Shown here in pieces: positions 57,085 through 64,000 of a stretch of 64,000 nucleotides of DNA. Source of the DNA: Crocinitomicaceae bacterium (GTDB lineage: Bacteria > Bacteroidota > Bacteroidia > Flavobacteriales_D > Crocinitomicaceae); the NCBI GenBank assembly GCA_016719925.1, contig JADJYC010000002.1:310001-374000 (forward strand). The letters run 5' to 3'. The notes beneath the pieces were generated by a model that was not told where the DNA came from, searched no databases, and saw only the letters and a program-made list of their open reading frames with translations. The number at the start of each line of letters is the position of its first letter. The first letter of the stretch is position 1. Position numbers and translations under genes: made by a program.

Positions 57085-58626
57085 ATGTCACAGAAACTGG
57101 AATTACTGCGTTCAAAAAGAGAAGAAGCTTTAAAAGGCGGAGGAGAAAAACGTATTGAATCACAACATGCCAAAGGCAAACTTACCGCCCGTGAACGTAT
57201 CAGTTTGTTATTGGATGAAGATACTTTTGAAGAAATCGGACAATTTGCTGAACACCGTTCTACCAATTTTGGACTGGACAAACAAATTGTTTTAGGTGAC
57301 GGAGTTGTTACCGGATATGGAAAAGTACACGGCAGACCCATTTATGTTTTTGCGCAAGACTTCACTGTATTTGGCGGATCACTTGCTGAAATTCACGCAA
57401 AAAAAATTGTACGCATCATGGACCTAGCCCTGCAGAATGGTATTCCGATTATTGGCTTAAATGATTCAGGTGGTGCAAGAATTCAGGAGGGTGTTGTTTC
57501 ATTGGGAGGTTATGCAGATATTTTTTTCAGAAACACCATTGCATCCGGTGTGATTCCTCAGATTTCTGCAATCATGGGGCCTGCGCAGGAGGTGCGGTTT
57601 ATTCACCGGCACTCACTGATTTTATTTATATGGTTCAGGATTCGTCATTTATGTTTGTGACAGGGCCCAACGTAGTGAAAACGGTGACGCATGAAGAAGT
57701 TACTTCAGAAGAACTGGGTGGTGCAAGTACACATTCTCAAAAATCAGGCGTTGCGCATTTTGCGGTGGCAAATGATTTGCAGTGCATCAATGATATCAAA
57801 AAACTCTTATCGTATTTACCGCAGAACTGTGAGGAACAATCACCAAAATATCCATACAGCGGAGGTGATGCAAATCGTCCGGCATTAAGTTCAATTGTGC
57901 CTGAAAACGCTAATCAGCCTTACAACATTAAAGATGTTATTGTCAACATTGTGGATGAAAATTCATTCTATGAAGTGCATGAAAATTATGCGCAGAACAT
58001 TGTTGTGGGATTTGCATTTTTAGAAGGAAAAAGTATTGGAATAGTTGCAAACCAGCCGGCTTATCTTGCAGGTGTTTTGGATATCCAATCATCCAACAAA
58101 GCAGCACGTTTTGTGCGTTTCTGTGATTCATTTAATATTCCGCTTTTAGTATTGGAAGATGTTCCGGGATTTTTACCGGGCACTGATCAGGAGTGGGATG
58201 GTATCATTAACAACGGTGCAAAATTATTGTATGCGTTTTGTGAAGCCACTGTTCCGCGTATCACAGTAATTACCAGAAAAGCATACGGAGGAGCATACGA
58301 TGTAATGAACTCCAAACATATTGGCGCGGATATGAATTATGCCTGGCCTACAGCAGAAATTGCGGTGATGGGAGCAAAAGGCGCAGCAGAAATTATTTTC
58401 AAAAAAGAAATTGACGAATCAAAAGATCCCGCAAAAAAATTGCTGGAGAAAGAAGCAGAATATGCTGCATTGTTTGCAAATCCTTACAACGCAGCCGCTC
58501 ATGGATTCGTAGATGAAGTAATTGAACCGCATGATACGCGCAAGAAATTAATTCGTGCGTTTGATATGCTGAAAAATAAAGTGGCGCATTTACCTAAAAA
58601 AGAAACACGGGAATATTCCGTTGTAA
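57085..58626 (+). CDS. pccB: Acyl-CoA carboxylase beta subunit, propionyl-CoA type (two frameshifts)
   Basis: Carboxyltransferase half of a biotin-dependent carboxylase that turns propionyl-CoA into methylmalonyl-CoA; the alpha/biotin subunit is not in the window. Starts at ATG 57085 (MSQKLELLRSKREEALKGGG). Motifs: KLTARERISLLLDEDTFEEIG, DGVVTGYGKVHGRPIYVFAQDFTVFGGSL, LNDSGGARIQEGV, and near the end RITVITRKAYGGAYDVMNSK with YAWPTAEIAVMG. One base is missing at 57582, restoring MGPCAGGAVYSPALTDFIYMVQD; one extra A lies in 58596-58601, restoring the ending KKHGNIPL. Corrected length is 513 residues, normal for PccB. Propionyl-CoA is the usual substrate, inferred from the ending and length. Confidence 0.9.
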
Positions 58627-58633
58627 GTTCAGA

Positions 58634-59230
58634 TTACTCCTGTGGCTCGAAATCCAGCGGTAGTCCAAGTTCCTTCTTTAGGTTTTGATTATAAGTAATA
58701 ATCGTTCTTTCTGCTTCAGTGAAGCTGATCAAATTCAGATCATCTGCATTGTACTTTAAATAATTTTCAAATTTTTTGGTGCGATTTGCAACAGACATAA
58801 TTACCATTGTTCCACCCATTATTGTAAAGACAGCTCCCCCAAAAATTCCAAATACCTTAACTGCAGTTTGTGTATCAATATCCGCTTCTATTCCCTTCAT
58901 TAAAAAAAACACACCCAAACCTGTAGCAGGAACTCCCACAACTCCCATGGTAACTCTGCTTGCTACAGCTTTTTTATGTCTGAGTTTATCCATGTCTGAA
59001 TCCGCCTGTTTATACGCCTCAATTATGGCAGTGTTATTTGTAATATTAGCAAATTGGAGCTCGGATATCCTTTTGTTTCCCTGCACCAAAACCAATCACT
59101 GGTGGAATAAGTAGTGGATATAGTTGTGGTTTCAGCTTTACCTGCAACCGAATAATACCCGGAAAAACGCTGTATGCGCCCCCTTTACATTTGTTGTTTC
59201 CGTTGTTGCAGTAAAATATTTCGTATCCAT
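58634..59230 (-). CDS. Membrane protein of unknown function, second gene of a two-gene unit (two frameshifts)
   Basis: The shorter open frame (58634-59095) lacks a proper start: a TGA lies just before its TTG. Reading from ATG 59230 gives MDTKYFTATTETTNVKG; taking one base from the C5 run 59179-59183 and adding one at the CC 59086-59087 makes a continuous 198-residue protein, GRIQRFSGYYSVAGKAETTTISTTYSTSDWFWVQGNKRISELQ. There is one strong pair of membrane segments (VTMGVVGVPATGLGVFFLM and VKVFGIFGGAVFTIMGGTMVIM) and an amphipathic tail. Family not recognised. It begins 6 nt after the PEGA gene stop and converges on pccB with 7 nt to spare. Confidence 0.55.
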
Positions 59231-59236
59231 ATATGT

Positions 59237-59581
59237 CTAGTTTCTCTCTTTGTATTGTTGTACAACCTCTGGCTTAAATGCTACCAACTTGTCCTGAAGT
59301 TCTTTAGTATCCTTAACAAGAATTGTGGTCACCTGACCAGAGTTAACCTGAATCAGTTCACCGTAAATAATGATTTCATCTTTGGTCACTTTCAGATAAT
59401 GGCTACCAGCAACAACTGAATCAATACTTGAAATATCTGTCCCCTTTAACTCATCATCAAGAAATATTTTACTGCCAGATACTTCACAAAAAATTCTGAC
59501 AGAACCTTTTTGCCCATAAGCAAACTGCAAACTAAAAATCAGAGACAGAATTAGTATAACCTGAACATAAAATGATTTCAT
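59237..59581 (-). CDS. Secreted PEGA-domain protein
   Basis: 114 residues; signal peptide MKSFYVQVILILSLIFSLQFAYGQ. GSVRIFCEVSGSKIFLDDELKGTDISSIDSVVAGSHYLKVTKDEI with QVNSGQVTTILVKDTKEL is a PEGA-type domain (G.V.I...P.G..V.ldG...G.TP), an extracytoplasmic beta module found near surface proteins. First gene of the pair with the membrane protein that follows 6 nt later. No clear promoter. PEGA proteins bind or shape surface layers; ligand unknown. Confidence 0.65.
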   Translation of the reverse strand: MKSFYVQVILILSLIFSLQFAYGQKGSVRIFCEVSGSKIFLDDELKGTDISSIDSVVAGSHYLKVTKDEIIIYGELIQVNSGQVTTILVKDTKELQDKLVAFKPEVVQQYKERN

Positions 59582-59711
59582 AAAGATTGAATTTATGACA
59601 CGAAGTTACGTCAGCATCGATTGCTGTTTTCTGACGGGTGTCAGTCAGTTACATGATGTTTCAACGTTTAAATCCGTTTAGCCAACTTTTACTGATTATG
59701 CCACCTAATTA

Positions 59712-59742
59712 TTTGGTAATTAGTAAGCTATTGCTACTTTTA
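59712..59742 (+). promoter_or_regulatory. Promoter of the 1185-aa T9SS type A gene
   Basis: TTTG (59712-59715), 19-nt spacer, TACTTTTA (59735-59742), one mismatch from TAnnTTTG; 20 nt before the GTG start. Confidence 0.5.
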
Positions 59743-59762
59743 CGCCCCCGAAGAAAAAAACC

Positions 59763-62700
59763 GTGCGGCACCATTTTCTTACATACCTGATTTTTTTAAT
59801 TCTTTCTGTTTTCAGTTTTGAGAATGTGAAGGGGCAGGTTCTTGATACGGCTGTTATAAATCTCAGCCCTGGTGGATACATCAATGATGTAATTTTTGAC
59901 CAGTCACACAACAGTTATATAATAGTCGGAAATTTCATAATGGTTGACAATCATTTCAGAAAAAATATCGCATTTATTGACGCCACCACCATGGAGGTAA
60001 AAACTGAATCGTATTTCAAACCTATTCAGGACATGGACGGTGAAATAAGATGTGTTGAACTGACAAAAACTTTTACTCTTGGAGTATTTACTTATCATTT
60101 ATTTATTGGAGGTAACTTTTCATACATTAACACCGGCAGTGGAAATATTACCCGTTTAGGCATAGCCAAACTGGTTGCAAGCCAAACTTCAATTCCTCCT
60201 TCTCACTCAAATTTTACTGTTAATGCGTGGAATGCAGAAATTGATATGACTCCCTTACTTACAGGAATTTCTGCAGAAGGAGTAGATGACATTCTTATTA
60301 CCAATGATACTGTCATTTTCTCTGGTTCCTTTATGGCGGTGAATGAAATAACAGGATGGACTCAAAGAGATGGAATAGCAGCATATCTCATCAACGGATC
60401 AACGCCGCTGAATTATCCGTTAATGGCAACAGGGCCTTATGACATGTCCAGATATTATTGCATAAGAAAAAAAGGAGCAAATCTTTATGCAGGAGGATAT
60501 ATTAACGGTGGTGGATTAGGTAAAGGAAGATTATTCAAGATGGATTCAAACGGAAACAAAATTTTGTCATTCAATTACGATTATTCCGTGCTTCAAAGCG
60601 TCTATGCTTTTGATCTTGTTGAAGACTCCCTGATATTTGTTGCAGATGACCGGAATTCATCTAACGGATCTGCAGATTGTTTCTTTGTTGTAAGACAAAG
60701 CAATGGCACAGACAAAACGAATCACTCGCTATATCCTGCATCGAATAACTTGATTGGAAATGTGGCAGGCCCTGTTAACTCAATGTGTGTGTATGACCAA
60801 AATGTTTATGTCAAAACTGGAGGGGCAGGTGAATATATCGTTGGAGTAGAAAGTGAAAGCACTGGACCAGTTATCAATTCACCTGACTGGAATGCCTTGG
60901 TACCGTCAACAATAAATACGAACATTTTTGGAAATGTTCACACTGCAAGAAACAAGCTTTTTATTTCTTCTACTAATCTTACAACACTTTCAGGACAATC
61001 AAGAATAAGATTAGGTGCATACTGCCTGCCGCCAAAAACTGTTAATACATTCACCAGTTTTGATACCACTGTTTGTTCCGGGCAAACAATTACATATTCA
61101 TTACAGCTGTCTGATTATGCCGATGGATATAAATGGGAATATACAGGAAACGGTGCATTTTTGGTGGGACATGGTTATTTAACCTCACCTATTGAACTTG
61201 ACGGAATTTCACAGAACTCTAAACAAATAACATTTCAGCCAGATTTTTCTCCCGGAATATTAAAAGTGACACCATATACTCTTTGCAACGGAATCACAAA
61301 AGTGTATGGAAAAACAGTATCTCTTAATATTCATTCCAATCCTTTGCCACATGTGAACGCAGGTAATGACACAACAATAACTTGCTACAATGACACCACC
61401 GGAATTCAACTTTACGGATACTCCGATAGTGTAGTAAGCTCCTATGAGTGGGTATATAATTTTCCATACCCAAATATTGTCGGACAAACGCAACTAGTTG
61501 ACAGTGCATCGTCGTATGTTTTTCGTGTGCAAAGTCCACTTGGTTGTTTCAACTATGACACCGTTATAGTTACTATGAATACTGCAGAACCCAACGTGAC
61601 CTTACCTCCCCCACCATACCTCCTCACCTGTGCAATAACTTCTCAAACTTATTCCGGTTCATCAACAACACCTAATACAACTTTACAATGGTATCAGACT
61701 ACTGATCAGTATTTTCCTGATCCATACACAGTCACTGCTCCAGGTCAATATTTTCTGGAGGTAACAGATAATACAAACGGATGCAAAGAAGCGTTAGGAA
61801 TAAATGTGGATACCGATTACGAATATCCAAACATTCAAATAGCTGGATATACATCCTTGAATATTACACAACCAATTGACACGCTCACATGCATTCAACC
61901 ATTATTAAATCTTACTTGTTTTTCTGATTCATCAAACACAACAACTGAATGGATGGAACAAGATACCTCAGCCTTTTATGGCAATACACTTTCAATAAAT
62001 TCTGGTGGTAGTTATTTTATTTTTGCAACAGACAGTGATAACGGGTGTACCAGTTCATTGGGAATAAATATCGCTGAATTTTTTACCAAGCCCGGAGTTG
62101 GAACAGGTTCAGGCGGAGAACTAAATTGCTCTGTTGATTCTCTTATACTTTTTGGTGGCTCACTAACACCCGGAGCAACGGTTGAATGGTCGGGCGGAAG
62201 TATTTCTCCTTCATCCAATCCGGTGACCATTTATAATGCAGGAACTTATTACATCACTGCCACAAATCCTGTTAACGGATGCACCAATACTGACAGTGTT
62301 ATTATTGCCCAAACAAATTCAATTGAAGTGGATGCAGGGAACGACACACTCGTTTGCAAAAATGAAAGTGTCAACCTGAATGTAAATTATACCGGCACAA
62401 TTTCAGGTATTTCGTATTTCTGGAATAATGGTTCATCCACATCGAACGCAAATTTTACAGGAGGTGATACACCTATAGCAATAGCAGAAGTTTTTGGTGA
62501 TGGAGGATGTTATGGAATTGATACCGTTGAAATAAATATTCCTCCCGTTCCGGTAATCAGTTTTGAAGGATTTAAACCATGTGATGATGGTCCGTCCGGA
62601 CAAATTGTTGCAACGCCGGTAAGTGGTTTATCTCCATTCTCCTTTTCAATTGACAATGGAAATAATTTTCAAACATCACCAGTATTCACAGGTTTGTATA

Positions 62701-63320
62701 TTGGTACATATCCAATATTAGTACATGACTCGATACAATGCGAATATAATTTCACCGCAACAATCGATGAAAACAGTTCACTTCCTGTGCCGTCATTTTT
62801 ATTTTCAACGTATAATTTTGAAACAGATACCGTAGTCATTATTGATGTAAGTAATCCGCCAGCTGACAGCACAAGCTGGATTTTTCCAAATCCGGTAATT
62901 GTGCTGGATGATAATGCGCAAAATCCAATGATACTGCTTCCGGATACCGGAGCATTTTCAATTACCATGCAGGCCTATTACGGAAATTGTCTGGTGGAAA
63001 TTTCTAAAATAATTTATGCATCACCGTTTGATTCGCTCAACGCAACAATGTATAATCTGAACGGCATAAAATCCATTGAATTATACCCAAATCCTACAAG
63101 CGGAAATTTTACTGTTGAAGTTGAATTTTATAAAACGCAGCGTTCAGCAATGCTTGTTCAGGATATGATTGCAAATACGTATTTTTTTGAAGAATATGAT
63201 GAGTCGTTAATTATCACTCAGGATATTTTTCTTGACTTGTCTGTACTTGATGGCACCTATGTTTTGAAAGTGGTTTCTGAATTTGACAGCGCATCCATCA
63301 CTTTTATTTTAGCCAGATAA
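59763..63320 (+). CDS. T9SS type A surface protein with N-terminal propeller-like domain and Ig-like repeats
   Basis: 1185 residues starting with GTG 59763, a signal peptide (MRHHFLTYLIFLILSVFSFENVKGQ) leaving no better start. Residues about 30-420 look like a repeat propeller (FDQSHNSYIIVGNFIMVDNHFRKNIAFIDATTM, LFIGGNFSYINTGSGNITRLGIAKLV, LYAGGYINGGGLGKGRLFKMDSNG) of the kind seen in many T9SS secreted proteins. Ig/PKD-like repeats follow (INSGGSYFIFATDSDNGCTSSLGINI and relatives, to about 1080). The C-terminal sorting domain is type A, though degenerate: IELYPNPTSGNFTVEVEFY ... DLSVLDGTYVLKVVSE. The next gene starts at once after the stop. Confidence 0.85.
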   Translation: MRHHFLTYLIFLILSVFSFENVKGQVLDTAVINLSPGGYINDVIFDQSHNSYIIVGNFIMVDNHFRKNIAFIDATTMEVKTESYFKPIQDMDGEIRCVELTKTFTLGVFTYHLFIGGNFSYINTGSGNITRLGIAKLVASQTSIPPSHSNFTVNAWNAEIDMTPLLTGISAEGVDDILITNDTVIFSGSFMAVNEITGWTQRDGIAAYLINGSTPLNYPLMATGPYDMSRYYCIRKKGANLYAGGYINGGGLGKGRLFKMDSNGNKILSFNYDYSVLQSVYAFDLVEDSLIFVADDRNSSNGSADCFFVVRQSNGTDKTNHSLYPASNNLIGNVAGPVNSMCVYDQNVYVKTGGAGEYIVGVESESTGPVINSPDWNALVPSTINTNIFGNVHTARNKLFISSTNLTTLSGQSRIRLGAYCLPPKTVNTFTSFDTTVCSGQTITYSLQLSDYADGYKWEYTGNGAFLVGHGYLTSPIELDGISQNSKQITFQPDFSPGILKVTPYTLCNGITKVYGKTVSLNIHSNPLPHVNAGNDTTITCYNDTTGIQLYGYSDSVVSSYEWVYNFPYPNIVGQTQLVDSASSYVFRVQSPLGCFNYDTVIVTMNTAEPNVTLPPPPYLLTCAITSQTYSGSSTTPNTTLQWYQTTDQYFPDPYTVTAPGQYFLEVTDNTNGCKEALGINVDTDYEYPNIQIAGYTSLNITQPIDTLTCIQPLLNLTCFSDSSNTTTEWMEQDTSAFYGNTLSINSGGSYFIFATDSDNGCTSSLGINIAEFFTKPGVGTGSGGELNCSVDSLILFGGSLTPGATVEWSGGSISPSSNPVTIYNAGTYYITATNPVNGCTNTDSVIIAQTNSIEVDAGNDTLVCKNESVNLNVNYTGTISGISYFWNNGSSTSNANFTGGDTPIAIAEVFGDGGCYGIDTVEINIPPVPVISFEGFKPCDDGPSGQIVATPVSGLSPFSFSIDNGNNFQTSPVFTGLYIGTYPILVHDSIQCEYNFTATIDENSSLPVPSFLFSTYNFETDTVVIIDVSNPPADSTSWIFPNPVIVLDDNAQNPMILLPDTGAFSITMQAYYGNCLVEISKIIYASPFDSLNATMYNLNGIKSIELYPNPTSGNFTVEVEFYKTQRSAMLVQDMIANTYFFEEYDESLIITQDIFLDLSVLDGTYVLKVVSEFDSASITFILAR

Positions 63321-64000
63321 ATGAAGTCACAGTTTTTATACGCTCTGGTGAAAACTTGGTGTTTTGGTGTCTTGGTGATATTTCATTCCAACAACTCCTT
63401 CTCTCAGAATCTTGAAAAAATAGGTTCCAAAGAAATGGTTCAGGTAAGCGGTGGTTTGGCGTTAAATACCATTACTTATTTTTCGTCCGGAATTCTTAAT
63501 CCGGGTCGTGAGCCGTTTACGTGGTATGCATCCGGCAACGTCAATGTAAATATTCTCGATGTGAGTTTACCTTTCACTTACACCTATTCCAATCAGGGCG
63601 GAAAATTAACACAACCATTTAACCGTACTTCATTGAATCCAACTTACAAATGGATAAAAAGTACAATAGGTATGACAAGCATGAATTTCTCACCTTACAC
63701 ATTGACGGGACATTTGTTTCTGGGAGCGGGAGTTGATCTTACGCCGGGTAAATGGAAAATTTCAGCCATGGCGGGCAGATTAGTAAAAGAAGTGGAGTAT
63801 GACGTGACTGCAGATAATCTCAATCAGATTGCTTTCAGAAGATTTGGTTACGGTGTAAAATGCGGCTATGAAAACAAAGGTTTTGGCGGAACTATTATCC
63901 TTTTCAAAGCATCAGACAATGCATCATCACTTCCGTTTATACCGCTTAATTCTGCCATTAAACCTCAGAATAATCTGGTGATGAGTATTGCAGGTAAGGC
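63321..64000 (+). CDS. Probable outer-membrane protein paired with the T9SS protein (C-terminus beyond window)
   Basis: 226 residues are visible from ATG 63321, directly after the upstream TAA. Signal peptide (MKSQFLYALVKTWCFGVLVIFHSNNSFSQ), then KEMVQVSGGLALNTITYFSSGI, VNILDVSLPFTYTYSNQGGKLTQPFNRTSLNPTYKWIKSTIG and LFLGAGVDLTPGKWKISAMAGRLVKEVEYD. This pattern resembles large Bacteroidota outer-membrane proteins with an N-terminal barrel-like part, often encoded beside a T9SS adhesin. The family is not recognised with certainty; the zero-distance spacing argues for a single transcript with the T9SS gene. Confidence 0.6.
   Translation, partial: MKSQFLYALVKTWCFGVLVIFHSNNSFSQNLEKIGSKEMVQVSGGLALNTITYFSSGILNPGREPFTWYASGNVNVNILDVSLPFTYTYSNQGGKLTQPFNRTSLNPTYKWIKSTIGMTSMNFSPYTLTGHLFLGAGVDLTPGKWKISAMAGRLVKEVEYDVTADNLNQIAFRRFGYGVKCGYENKGFGGTIILFKASDNASSLPFIPLNSAIKPQNNLVMSIAGK

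Noticed and set aside
1..64000. CRISPR arrays, tRNA/rRNA genes, insertion sequences, prophage or defence islands
   Set aside because: No regular spacer-repeat pattern, cloverleaf-like intergenic sequence, transposase, integrase, phage structural gene or restriction/defence gene was recognised; intergenic gaps are mostly under 400 nt.

Overview
The window looks like Bacteroidota chromosome, most likely from the Flavobacteriales. Evidence: six large secreted proteins carry type IX secretion (T9SS) sorting domains of type A or type B, a PorP/SprF-family partner is present, several promoters match the Bacteroidota form TTTG-N17..22-TAnnTTTG, Shine-Dalgarno sites are mostly absent, and family types such as DUF2480, DUF3098 and DUF6150 are typical of the phylum. 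The base composition is AT-rich. No phage, plasmid, CRISPR, defence, rRNA or tRNA locus was seen.

Layout. 1-4.6 kb: end of a GT-C glycosyltransferase, a secreted protein, an ALDH7-type aldehyde dehydrogenase, a lipoprotein and dusB. 4.6-8.6 kb: a perfect 158-bp tandem repeat that copies the 3' end of a porP/sprF gene, then porP/sprF and its PKD-rich type B T9SS adhesin. 8.8-12.9 kb: membrane pyrophosphatase hppA converging on cysS, separated by two GC-rich perfect palindromes. 13-15.5 kb: an STAS-like protein and two tandem YwqK/MORN-like paralogues. 15.6-19.2 kb: threonine dehydrogenase, then homogentisate dioxygenase and 4-hydroxyphenylpyruvate dioxygenase. 19.4-27 kb: two T9SS type B adhesins flanking a YceI-like lipoprotein. 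27-30.3 kb: ftsE, then a small block (AAA/DUF4143 ATPase and two small secreted proteins) bounded by a 15-bp direct repeat of the ftsE 3' end. 30.4-37.4 kb: a CRTAC1/ASPIC-type lipoprotein and a T9SS type A protein. 37.5-42.3 kb: 3-hydroxyanthranilate dioxygenase, a small secreted protein and a 1286-aa SBBP/PKD T9SS protein. 42.5-46.6 kb: the envelope/RNA operon ftsX - DUF3098 - uppP - truB, then a polyprenyl synthase and a YwqK lipoprotein. 46.9-51.6 kb: a 1020-aa TPR protein coupled to an outer-membrane protein. 51.9-59.6 kb: small envelope proteins, a repeat protein of six VDYESQA units, a membrane-bound spermidine-synthase-like protein, DUF2480, a propionyl-CoA carboxylase beta subunit and a two-gene PEGA-type unit. 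59.7-64 kb: a T9SS type A protein and the start of a probable outer-membrane partner.

Functionally the window combines a large cell-surface/T9SS inventory with scattered amino-acid catabolism: lysine (ALDH7), threonine (TDH), tyrosine (HPPD, HmgA), tryptophan (3-HAO) and odd-chain/branched substrates (PCC beta). This fits a protein-degrading heterotroph. A pyrophosphate-driven ion pump, cell division (FtsE, FtsX) and isoprenoid-lipid functions (UppP, polyprenyl synthase) are also present.

Quality warning. Seven otherwise intact genes (hppA, cysS, the CRTAC1 gene, the polyprenyl synthase, truB, pccB and the gene at 58634-59230) are broken by twelve single-base indels, mostly in homopolymer runs. 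Correcting each indel restores a full family-length protein whose span is divisible by three, so these look like sequencing or assembly errors and not decay. I give each as one gene spanning the breaks.
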